Assembly: GCA_964019425.1 (NCBI GenBank)
Contig: OZ025788.1
Span: 992,001 to 1,056,000, forward strand
Direction: 5' to 3'
Origin: Flectonema sp. DT1601
Taxonomy: Eukaryota > Euglenozoa > Diplonemea > Diplonemida > Diplonemidae
DNA length: 64,000 nucleotides
Made by a program: the position numbers and the translations under genes
The notes under the pieces: model-generated
The model's input: the letters and a program-made list of their open reading frames with translations, nothing else
Databases searched by the model: none
What the model was told of the DNA's origin: nothing
Shown here: one piece after another, positions 32,534-42,122 of the stretch
Layout: every line of letters starts with the position of its first letter
How positions within the stretch are numbered: the first letter of the stretch is position 1

Positions 32534-33474
32534 TCAGGTATCAGATCGCATAGTTTCCATGAAATGTTTAAGTTGATCACCACCTGCAACTTGAGCAATA
32601 GTTGCCCAGATACTTAACAAGACTCTTGGTACACCACCTCTAAAAAAACCGTATACCCCACTCCCCCTATAGATATCAGCAGCAGCTTCTCTCATTGATA
32701 TAGGTGTTGAAGATATTCGTGAAAACTTCTGTTGCTCTACCCGGATTACTTCTACAGGATTATTCCAACAAGCTAACGTTCCTCCCACTGTTGAGGAGAT
32801 TACCTTCAACAGGACAGGTGGGCGTTCACCTGCTTTCGGTTTTTCAAAAAACGGTTCTATTGCTGACTCCGTAGCACGCGATATACCAAAACGAGATCCC
32901 CAATTTGTCATTTGTCGTAGTGCTAGGGCGTGTACACCCTTGTACATCCCAAGGATGCCTTGTAGCTTGATTACATTGAGAGCTAATTTTATTGTTGACG
33001 AGCTGGCTTCGGTTCTGGTAACCGCAACAGTTGTCATGAATGTTGTGACACCCATCGTTGTGTATGATTGTGCAATTCCTCCTGCCATTCCTGTTTTTGT
33101 TTAATTATACGACAAACTTCAATACGTCTTTAAGAAAACAGATCCATCAATAACATACCTGCAACAGCTCCAGCAGCCCCTGCAGAAGCTCCTGAACAAA
33201 GCAGTCGATATTCAACTTCGCTACTGGTATATTGAAGAACTGCCCCTTTTGTTGCGCACTCAACCCAACCCCATGGGATAAGTCCCTGATAGAATCCTAA
33301 AATACCTCCTCTACTCCAAAAGTGAGCCATGCAATCTTTTAAACCAGCTCCTCTGTTAACACCCATGTAGGTTTTCATTACTTTTAGAGGTTGTCCCAAA
33401 GTTGATATTTTAATTAAATCAGCAGCGCCACCGACTGCCAAGCTGTCGAGTGCGACGGGTTTGCGACGGGGCAT
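32534..33474 (-). CDS. Mitochondrial carrier, YHM2 (citrate/2-oxoglutarate) type
   Basis: Exons 33159-33474 and 32534-33090 with a 68-nt intron (donor GTATGT), 290 aa, the standard SLC25 length. It matches yeast Yhm2 strongly: TLGQPLKVMKT, WSRGGILGFYQGLIPW, ATKGAVL, RQMTNWGSRFGISR and WNNPVEVIRVEQQ. Yhm2 exchanges mitochondrial citrate for cytosolic 2-oxoglutarate and feeds an NADPH shuttle across the inner membrane. The atypical first carrier signature (QPLKVMK instead of PxDxxK) is a family feature. ATG 33474 is chosen because acceptor TTTTTCTTTCATAG (AG 33491-33492) ends 16 nt upstream. The intron falls in the Gly/Ala-rich helix GAAGAVAGMAGGIAQ and is required for the match. Confidence 0.9.
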
Positions 33475-33492
33475 ATTCTTACGCAATCCCCT

Positions 33493-34937
33493 ATGAAAGA
33501 AAAAGATAATATAAAAATATCTAAACGAGGGTGCAACGGCAGTCCAGCGTTGTCGACGCAGGCAAGTAAACTATAAAAAGGAAGGGTAAAACAAAAGAAA
33601 AAGAAAAAGAAAAAAGAGATAAATAAGAAGACGAAAAAGGGGCTGACAACAAGACGTGCTGAGACTGTTTTGTTTTCTCCCCGGGTTTCGAATTGTAGTT
33701 GCTGTTGTGTTTTCTGAAGAGACCAATGCAAGCTAATAAAACACCAAAACAAAAACTATGTATAAGTCAGGTAGAAAACGCAGTTCTCAAACACGTTGGT
33801 TCGTTCTCTCGTTTTGTTTTGTTTTCTCGTTTTTTTTTTTTTTTTTTTTTTTCTTTTTTTCTTCATTGCAGTGATACCCAGGAATATCGGACTGCTGCAG
33901 AGTAGGGAAACCTCTTCTTTTCTTTCTTTCTTTTTTTCATTCTCTCCCCTTGTGTGCGTTCCTTGCTTTCGAAAGCTTGTCGTCTCCTAATTAAAGGTAG
34001 AAAAACCAACCCTCACTTGGGCTATGGAGTCTCATAAGAGAACAGCATCAAGGAAGAGAGAAAAAGACGAAGATAATAAATTTAAACACAATATTTCCGC
34101 ACCAAAAAAAAAACAAGAAACGAAAACTTTTTTTTTTTTTTTTGGATGCGGAAATAACTGCGAGGGTTGCCAATCAGGTTTTTTTTTTTTTTTTTAATTG
34201 AACCGCACCAAGAAAATAGGTTAAAATGGCAACTCTGATTTATCGCTATCTTCCTATGTATCGGCCACCACACGCAGAGGGGGGCGGGGAAGGGTTACTT
34301 CTCAACAGGTACACATGCAATGCTCAGTTATCAAGCAGAGGAGCGCACCCAGATCAAAGTAAATACAACGAGACTCTGTTTAAAAAAAATCGAATACCGC
34401 ACACACAGTAATCAAAAGCAAAAAAAGAGGGGAAAATAAAGAAAGAAAGAAAAATAGCATTCACAATCTCCCTATTGGACGGGTCACAGATTTCTTTTTT
34501 TTTTTTTTTTTTGTCAAAGCGGTCTCTCATACAGCAATCCAGCAACAATAATTCGGCTAATGACATAAATAGTAACAAATTAATGAAGATGAGATGATGC
34601 CGCTTTGAATACCGGAAGTCTGATGAGAACCTTTTCTGCATTAATCACCTCATCGGTTATTACAAATAAAGTAACGACAACTATCGTACAAAATCAACTT
34701 GTCAATACAGAGTTAGATTAACAATTCCTTTTGAGCAACGTATAGAGCAATTTATATATTTGGTATGAATCCCTTTTGTATGTTTTTTTTTTTCTCTTTT
34801 TTTTTCTTGCTCACATAGGAACTATAGGAAACTTGAAGACGATAAAGACGAGCACGTTGGCCATGCAGTCTAAGTCTCTGGATAAGACTCCAACGTATAC
34901 TTGATGCCAATTAGAAATGGAGACTGTCAGAATGCTA
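33493..34937. other. Gene-free spacer between carrier and lactate dehydrogenase fusion
   Basis: About 1.4 kb of poly-T-rich DNA (runs at 33831-33851, 34131-34143, 34180-34195, 34496-34512). No gene recognised. The first about 130 bp below 34937 could hold a small terminal exon of the upstream fusion gene (see that entry). Confidence 0.55.
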
Positions 34938-37277
34938 TCAAAGGAAAGAGGAAAATAAATTGACCTTGACACGAGTGGTATCACTAAGAACAACAATTGA
35001 CTGATAAGCCAAAAACAATATTGAAACACTCATTGCTACTGCCAAAGGAAGGAATAGTTGCCCACCAGTGGCAGTGAGAACTTTTCTTTTTTGTTCTGAG
35101 AGATCCATCTTTAAGACTGTCTTTGGCCATCCGTGTTTCAAATGAATTAAAATAGCACAAAACGCTGTGATATACAATGCTACTTGAGCAGGGTCCTGAA
35201 AGAGTTGTAATTGCGCTGAATACACATCACGGATACCATCCTTTGTAACAATAGCATCGTTCCATGCAAAATGGTAATAGTGTGCAAATAAGAAGAATGT
35301 GATGAAGATTCCAGAGTACAGCAACTTACCAGACGATGGATTGTTCAAAAAGAATCTCATTTTCGACTTACTCAAATACATTGCCGCCGCACCGTGAATC
35401 AAGAACGCTGCAAGAATAATTTTCTCCGTTATAAAATGGATTGGACTCTTTCTGATGTTGTGATAAATAAAATTGGATTTATCCTTTCCAAAGTAAACAC
35501 TACAGTTAGTGACTGTGTGACAAAACAAATATAATATAAGAAAAACAGCTGATCTGTGAAGCATTGCAGATGTGGTGTTTGGAGCTTTAGTTTTCTTTTT
35601 TAAGAATGACAGAAGCTGCTGAAAAAACAACGGGTAGTTGAATGATGATGTAGTCCCACCCATGGAGTTGAGTTGGCTTTGAAGTTTTGCAATTTCAGAG
35701 GCGATTTCTTCGCGAGTTTTTGTCTCAGGCAATGCTGGGGATCTGACATTCTTTTGACTAGCCTTACTTGCAAAAGGACTTGCAGGGATTGGTGCTACGT
35801 CAGTGTGTCTCCTTAAGGATTCAATGTCGATCATTGTTGGTCGTAGGTCTTTAATACTACGTGCGCCAATGAGTTGCATGGCCTTTATGAATTCCTCTTT
35901 TAATACAGCAAGCATCTTTGCGATACCATCATCACCATACGCAGACATACTGTAGACTGCTGGCTTACCAAGTCCTACTCCAGTTGCTCCAAGGCAAAGT
36001 GCCTTTACGATGTCTGTTCCTCGACGGATTCCACCATCGATGTAAACTTCAATCTTGTCGGCTAGTCCTCGTTCACGAAGTGCTGCCATGACTTCTGGAA
36101 GTATCTCAATACCAGATCTAGAAGTGTCAAGGTTACGACCACCGTGATTAGATAAGATTATCGCTTTACATCCTCTCTCAGCTGCTTCTACAGCATCATC
36201 ACCACATTGAACACCTTTCAGTACAATTGGGATGTCTGTGTTGTTTTTAAACCACGTTAAGTCTTCCCAGTTCAATGAAGGATCTCTGTTGGCATAATTT
36301 CCAGCCTTTCTTGGTTTAGCATCAGTTGCTGCAGACTTTTGTTGAGATTGTTGTCCCAAAGTCATCGCTATTTTATTTCTTAAATCACGTTCACGCTTTC
36401 CTGGTACAGCGCTGTCTACTGTAATACAAAGAGCCTTGATGTCGTGAGTTTTGAGATCTTTTAATTGAGAAAGAACAACATTCTTATCAGGGTTTACGTA
36501 AATCTGAAACCAACTTTTATGACCTTCCTTAGCAGAGTTAGCAATATCAGAGAAGCTTTTTGATGATAAGTTCGGAATCATAAATGGTACGTTAGCCATT
36601 CCTGCAGCACGCATCCAAGCGCACTCTCCGTCTTCATGACCCATTCCACACATAGCAACAGCCGAGAGATAAACAGGAAAGTCAGAATTAAATCCGAGCA
36701 TTGTCTGCCTTGTTTCAACATCTTTAACGTCTACCATGATACGTGGTTTCAGCCAAATTCTTTGAAAGACATTAACGTTCTCATTGTAAGTAAGTTCATC
36801 ATCAGCTCCAGAGGAGTAGTAGTCCCAGGCTTGTTTCTTTCCAGTGAGAATCATCTTTTTTTGAGCGACTGCTTCAAAGTCGTGAAGGTTAAGAACTGCT
36901 CCAAGAGGTGGGATCTCATCAGCTGATAATTCTGGTGCTGGTCCTGCCTGAGCAGCCTTCTTGATAGCTGTGTCTGGAACAGTTACCATGTCAACCTCAC
37001 CCTTGAAACACTTTTCAAGTCCTTTCACGCCAAGTGTCAAAGTCATAATACTTTCAGGATGTGCGTGCAAGAAGGAGTCAGTTGCATTAAAACCAGCCTG
37101 TTCAGTAATTACTCCCTCTCCTCCTGGATGTTCCTTTGCGAAATCTGTTAAGTCGTAAACCTTCCCACAGATAATCATCCAGCAGTCACCTGCTGTGTTG
37201 TGTTCTTTGACTTCTTGGTAAGATATCTTTCCTGGAGAGAGCATCCCCATAGCACGTGGTGAGAAGTCTTTCGGCAT
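34938..37277 (-). CDS. Cytochrome b5 - FMN L-lactate dehydrogenase - SdhC-like cytochrome b fusion
   Basis: Single exon, 779 aa, three modules. Residues 15-95 form a cytochrome b5 domain (heme ligands H50 in HPGG and H73). Residues about 120-500 form an FMN alpha-hydroxy-acid dehydrogenase like yeast flavocytochrome b2, with Y260, D288, K354 (VLKGVQ), H378 and R381 (SNHGGRN) all in place. After a short Lys/Ser/Gln-rich linker, residues about 570-765 hold five hydrophobic segments with paired His in the pattern of the b558-type succinate dehydrogenase cytochrome b (SdhC): H587, H628, H666/H669 and H712/H715 (HLKHGW). This predicts lactate oxidation with electrons passing to a membrane diheme and perhaps quinone. 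No obvious mitochondrial presequence. Acceptor AATTCTCAG (AG 37306-37307) precedes the ATG by 28 nt. The last about eight residues may be intronic if GTCAAT is a donor. Confidence 0.88.
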   Translation of the reverse strand: MPKDFSPRAMGMLSPGKISYQEVKEHNTAGDCWMIICGKVYDLTDFAKEHPGGEGVITEQAGFNATDSFLHAHPESIMTLTLGVKGLEKCFKGEVDMVTVPDTAIKKAAQAGPAPELSADEIPPLGAVLNLHDFEAVAQKKMILTGKKQAWDYYSSGADDELTYNENVNVFQRIWLKPRIMVDVKDVETRQTMLGFNSDFPVYLSAVAMCGMGHEDGECAWMRAAGMANVPFMIPNLSSKSFSDIANSAKEGHKSWFQIYVNPDKNVVLSQLKDLKTHDIKALCITVDSAVPGKRERDLRNKIAMTLGQQSQQKSAATDAKPRKAGNYANRDPSLNWEDLTWFKNNTDIPIVLKGVQCGDDAVEAAERGCKAIILSNHGGRNLDTSRSGIEILPEVMAALRERGLADKIEVYIDGGIRRGTDIVKALCLGATGVGLGKPAVYSMSAYGDDGIAKMLAVLKEEFIKAMQLIGARSIKDLRPTMIDIESLRRHTDVAPIPASPFASKASQKNVRSPALPETKTREEIASEIAKLQSQLNSMGGTTSSFNYPLFFQQLLSFLKKKTKAPNTTSAMLHRSAVFLILYLFCHTVTNCSVYFGKDKSNFIYHNIRKSPIHFITEKIILAAFLIHGAAAMYLSKSKMRFFLNNPSSGKLLYSGIFITFFLFAHYYHFAWNDAIVTKDGIRDVYSAQLQLFQDPAQVALYITAFCAILIHLKHGWPKTVLKMDLSEQKRKVLTATGGQLFLPLAVAMSVSILFLAYQSIVVLSDTTRVKVNLFSSFL

Positions 37278-37955
37278 TTTTCCCGTAACTTTTTCAAATA
37301 GGTGCCTGAGAATTAATGTAAATAAACATCCATCGCCAACAAAAACACGTCCACCGTATCCTGTACAGCTTTAGATAATAGTATGAACTAGTTGAGTAGT
37401 GTCACGCTGTGCGTCTTTTTTTTTTTTTTTTTCTTTTTTTTGTGTTTTGAATGTGATTCAAATATCATAGCTAATCATCGCTATCGAACACACGACCGAC
37501 TACAAGTATCAACTCATAACTTGAAAAGGGGGAAAGAAACAGTTTGCGAAATACGCAAACTCCTCGAAGTCCAGCAAGAAAACATAAACAGGCTTTTTAC
37601 GCATCACACGGATATGTCAACAAAAAGAGCGACGGTGGAACATACAGAAGCCCGAATTCTCTTGATATTTCAAAAGCAAGAATACATACGCAACCCCCAT
37701 TACTCACCAGTCTGTAAAAGACTTGTTTTAAGTGATGGCAATGGGGGAATAGCGCATTGGTAAGGTTGACTGACTTATTCGTTTGTTTCCCTATTCTAAA
37801 TATTCTCACAAAGGAAATAATAACTTATCGGTTGCGTGTAATGTTATTTTATTTATTTATTTTTTCCTCATGTCTGTCGAAGCTTTTAAAAAAGAAAATA
37901 CTTAGCATCACGTAAATAAAAACAATAAAATAAAAAAATTCGGCACCAGTTTGCT

Positions 37956-38049
37956 CACAATTGTTCCCTCAGACCTTTTATACCAAATAATATCACAACT
38001 GTTACCTCAGACCTTTTATACCAAATAATATCACAACTGTTCCCTCAGA
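37956..38049. repeat. 38-bp tandem repeat, about 2.4 copies
   Basis: Units at 37956-37993 and 37994-38031 differ at only two positions; a partial third copy runs 38032-38049. Each begins CACAA(T/C)TGTT(C/A)CCTCAG and contains TTTTATACCAAATAATAT. Very low divergence suggests recent expansion. Confidence 0.92.
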
Positions 38050-38184
38050 ACAAGAGATCACTTGGTGTTTTCTCGTTTACACAAAGAATATTTTTAACAG
38101 AAATCATTAGGTAAAAAGAGGTACAAGAACTGGAGGGAATTAACTGTTCGATTTTGTACGTAAAATAATACAACACATTTGTAT

Positions 38185-38345
38185 CATAAACAACATAACG
38201 ATAATTTAACATTAGTTCTGAGATACAGTGACTAAAGGTAATGTTAGTGTATACACTCTGCGATTGACGTAAATACTTTACATTATAATAAATGTTTCTA
38301 ACTTAGCTGCATACACAACTCTTTTTCCGTGTTGTCATTCAGTGC
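38185..38345. repeat. Dispersed repeat family R2, copy D
   Basis: Partner of 21508-21690 through GACGTAAAT, ACATTATAATAAATG and GTTGTCATTCAGTG landmarks, in the same order and strand. Lies close to the 38-bp tandem array. Confidence 0.55.
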
Positions 38346-38826
38346 AGTACGGAATCGAGTTATTCAATTACGAATTAATAGTGAGCCCTGGGAAACCAAG
38401 AACTGGGGGGAGAGAGGCGATAACACAACAAACGATAAATTGACCTTAGTAGACATGTGCAGTATACTACACTGCTGGATTCGTTAACCGAACACAGCGG
38501 GTGCTACGATTGGATGACACGTGCAAAACAACTTATCAAAAAAAAAAAAAAAAAAAAAAAAAAAGTGCTACTAATAGCACACGCACTAATGTCAGGACAA
38601 AAAGAAAATATATTCCGAGAAACAAACAAACAAACACCAAGTGTGATTAGTAAGAATGTAATTAATTATGAACTGATGCATTCACGCACTCTTATCTATG
38701 GATGCGACGCTGTTATTCGATGACTGAGAAGTCACAAGACAGGTATTTGATTCGATTGTCGACATAAAATCACATCCAACTAAACTAATATTGAAAACGT
38801 ATTCACAATAATGAGAATCATATTTA

Positions 38827-40241
38827 TTAGTTGAGAAGTTCTTCACCCTCGTCGTCTGTTCCGTTTTCGTGAATATCAAAACACCAGTTGCTTATAAACC
38901 ATATGATTGTAGCTACCCAAGATAGGACAGCTACGTATTGAAAATTTGTTGATATTTGTGTTAAGATAGCTCCAAAGACCTGAATCCACCATTCAACAGC
39001 TCCACCAGACCAAGAATGTGAAATAGGATGAACACAAGCACATGCTCTGGAGAGAGCAGGTCCAATGAACCCCAATGAAGTAATCCCCGAGATACTCATC
39101 AATACCAAGTACATTATAAACACAGTATGTTTACTGAAATGACTCTCAACGTGAGATACCACAACAATCAGAGTCAAACTAATGGAGCAAACAAGAAAAC
39201 AAACTGAGAGAAAAGTATTAACATATTTCTTACTAACAAACGCTCCAAAAAGTAAACCTCCAGTTACACCTGAAAAGACGAATGCGAAGTTAGTCCAAGC
39301 AGTTTGATGATTACTGAAGGAAACCTTGTTGTCATCACTTCCGAAAACTTCTCCCTGAACAGCAGGGATGGCAAAACTAATGCCACCAATAGCAGAGTAT
39401 ATCGCTAATTGGATTATAAAAGATTTACTTGACCACAAGTGTTTCATAACAAATATAAATTCTTTAATAAAACCAGTCTGTGCAACAACACTTTCCTTAT
39501 CATTATTTGAAGGAGGGACTTCCTCATCATTCACTTCCTCAACAAGTCCTGGTGGTGCTTCTCTGTGAAAGAGGACGAATAAAACTAATGAACAGGAAAC
39601 AACAAATGCCTGAATGAGCATTAACTTCTTAAAGTCGTCTGGTGTATTTACAATGTACGGCAGGAGGACTGCTCCTGCACACCAACCAGCGTAATTAGCC
39701 TGGACACCAATTGACGTTGCAAGAGATCTTTCCTCTTTTCGAAACCAAGTTCCCGGAACATTCGAAACTGAAGTAATAATAACAGCAGCTGAAAGACCAA
39801 TTAGAATAGAGCTAGCTAAAGCCACAACATAACTTCCAGTAATGGCTGAGACATAGCGAAGCCAAGCTCCAGCAACGTTGCAAAATACTCCCATTCCGGT
39901 GATGAAATAATTCTTTCTTGACAACAAATACGAAGCCGGAAACGCATAAGGCAATACAGCTAACAATGACGCACTGTACAACCAGTTTAGCGTCCCATCT
40001 GACAAAGGGTGCTCCTTGGATCCCCAGACTTCCTCGGTAACACTGTTGGTAGTGAGTTATGCTAACAATTAACAAAACAAATCAAAAAAAAAACTTTTTT
40101 TTAAAAAAAAAAAAAAAAAAAGACATACTCCTCAACCGTAGATATATTCATAAACATGAAACTATTGCAACAAGTATTAAAGCTAAACGCCAACAAAACT
40201 AACCATTTCTGATAACTCGGATAGGTAGTCGAACGATCCAT
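38827..40241 (-). CDS. Major facilitator transporter, FLVCR/SLC49-like
   Basis: Exons 40129-40241 and 38827-40042 with an 86-nt intron (donor GTATGT, acceptor CTACCAACAG), 442 aa. The splice restores the classic first loop: MNISTVED followed by VTEEVWG. Twelve hydrophobic segments follow, with LNWLYSASLLAVLPYAFPA, a TM4-5 stretch GLSAAVIITSVSNVPGTWF and a loop with RKEERSLAT, typical of the FLVCR1/2 and DIRC2 group (heme, choline or related solute export/import). There is a central hydrophilic loop (about residues 215-240) between halves and an acidic C terminus. ATG 40241 follows acceptor TTATTTACAG (AG 40265-40266) by 23 nt. Substrate not determinable. Confidence 0.87.
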
Positions 40242-40439
40242 GTCTGAGGTGTATGGTTTATTTACTGTAAATAAATAATAAACAAAAGAGACGTACTTCT
40301 CGATTAGTGGGAGTTTACCCATCTCTGAGCAAAGTGTGTATTATTCACAAAACAATAGGGAGATGTAGGAATGGAGAACAAAAACTCATAAAACAGATAA
40401 TAAAATAGTCGTATCCAAAATCAACGACTGTTAAGGACG

Positions 40440-41868
40440 TTAGATGCGCGGATCATCCCCTAGGAACTCGTTTTCAAATTGCGTACTGTAGAATATCTGT
40501 CTCCTCAATTTATAGTCTTCATCTTTTAATAATTTCTTTATAAGAGTTCTTGCTGAAGGAAGTTCAGCTAACAATCGTATGCACTGATTGGTATTGATAC
40601 AAACAGCTGTTAGGTTCTTGAACTCAGTCTCACTCTCTGGTGGGATTGCAGCACCTGATTTCTGAGCCCTCAGCAGTGGTTCGTAAAGACTGTTTGCCTG
40701 CTTAAGTAATTTTAAAAATAAAAACTGAAGATCAATCGTCTCTCCGTTTATTAGTTGAGGAGGTGTATAAATACTTTTGACTGCAGTGTGTTTTATCTCA
40801 GCTTTAACTAACAATGTTGACAGAGCACCTGTTACAGCTGCTTTGACGTGACTGAGTCTGTCAGGATATGTAACAAGTTGATGTAGTAGTGTTCCAAGGG
40901 TTTGAGGAACAAGAGGAACTTCACAAGCAACATCCTTACCAAGGTTATCTAAGGCTACATTCCATACGACAGTAACAGCTTTGTGAACTATTTCAGTTGA
41001 TTTAGTATCGAAAAGCCAATTATCACTTTTTGAGTTTACGAATTTATCGATAATTCTATTCAAGTCTCTAAAGATTGCTTCACAGAGTGCATGTTGTAAA
41101 CCTCTCTCAACAGTAGTCATTGAGTCTAAACAACAAAGTGCTGATAGTTGTAAGTCTGCGTTATCTACACTCAGACTGTCACATAACTTTGATACGATTC
41201 TCTTTCCTTGTTCAGATCGTTTGAACAGAATCTCATCTCGCTTTTCTGGGTCTTCAATTCTATTGGCTGGGTCGACGATGCTTGTGGACATCATTCCTGT
41301 TTTTAATTTATAAAGTATTGTGAAAGGATGTGATAAGTGTAATAAGAATAGAAAACATACCTTCAGGTGGCTGCTCATCCAGTAGCAGTGCTCTGCCATT
41401 CCAAACGTCAGCAATTTGACGGATTGCGTCAGCAGCTGCAACTTTACACTTTAAATCATCTTGCTTCTCAAGGATATCAACCACAGTAGTACAACAACCT
41501 CCATAATACATTGCTGCTAATGATGTTGGTAACATTGCAAGCTGACGACATATTTGTGATACTAATTTATCGCATTTCACTGATGTCTTTAGTGCGACTT
41601 CATTCAGAGCTTCGATAAGATCATATTTAACGAGCCTGGACTTCATGTCTGCTGAGCTCAATTGACAAAGTATGTGATTTAGTGCTCTTTCTTTATCGGA
41701 AGCATTCTTGTTTGGATTTCGGACTGTGGAGATTGAATCGCGTACTCCGTTCAGTCCAAAGCCACAACCTCCTCCTCTGACACTTACTTTTGTATAGTCA
41801 CAGCTGTATGGATGTCGATCTCGTAGAGCATCAGACACCTGATGGGAAGTGCTTCCATCGATATCCAT
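40440..41868 (-). CDS. Armadillo-repeat protein, possibly radial spoke head 14 (RSPH14)-like
   Basis: Exons 41361-41868 and 40440-41296 with a 64-nt intron (donor GTATGT, acceptor AAAACAG), 454 aa. The N-terminal about 55 residues are disordered and Gly-rich. The rest is all-helical with armadillo/HEAT spacing: KERALNHILCQLSSADMKSR, LVSQICRQLAMLP, CKVAAADAIRQIADVWNGR and VKAAVTGALSTLLVKAEIK. LAELPSARTLIKKLL near the C terminus resembles the terminal repeats of RSPH14/RTDR1, a flagellar radial-spoke component. It is longer than human RSPH14 (about 350 aa), with insertions between repeats. A general armadillo scaffold remains possible. A pyrimidine-rich acceptor ends AAAAG 14 nt before the ATG. 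The following gene starts 199 nt downstream. Confidence 0.65.
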
Positions 41869-42122
41869 ATTGTTATTCAGTCCTTTTGAATAATAATAAA
41901 AAACAAACTTCTATCAAAACTCACTAATTGTGGCCTCGTATGACTCATCAATACACGTTGATGGCGATCCACTTTTTTTCTTTTTCTTCATTTTTTTTTT
42001 TCTTTTTTTTCTGCTGCAAGATTATTGTTCATTTGAACGGAAACAATATTCCTGAAATCCACTTTTTTTTTTTTTTTTTTTTTTTTTGCCACTCCGAATA
42101 TTTTCTTTAATCTAAAGAAAAA

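Larger units (their letters stand above)
37308..38826. other. Gene-free spacer with tandem and dispersed repeats
   Basis: About 1.5 kb. It contains the 38-bp tandem repeat (37956-38049) and an R2 repeat copy (38185-38345). A plus-strand open frame at 37392-37763 begins with TTG and a Phe run; its second half is not low complexity but has no recognisable domain, and I do not call it. Confidence 0.55.

Noticed and set aside
37392-37763. 123-codon plus-strand frame
   Set aside because: Starts with TTG and a Phe homopolymer, lies on the opposite strand to all other protein genes, and shows no domain or splice support.
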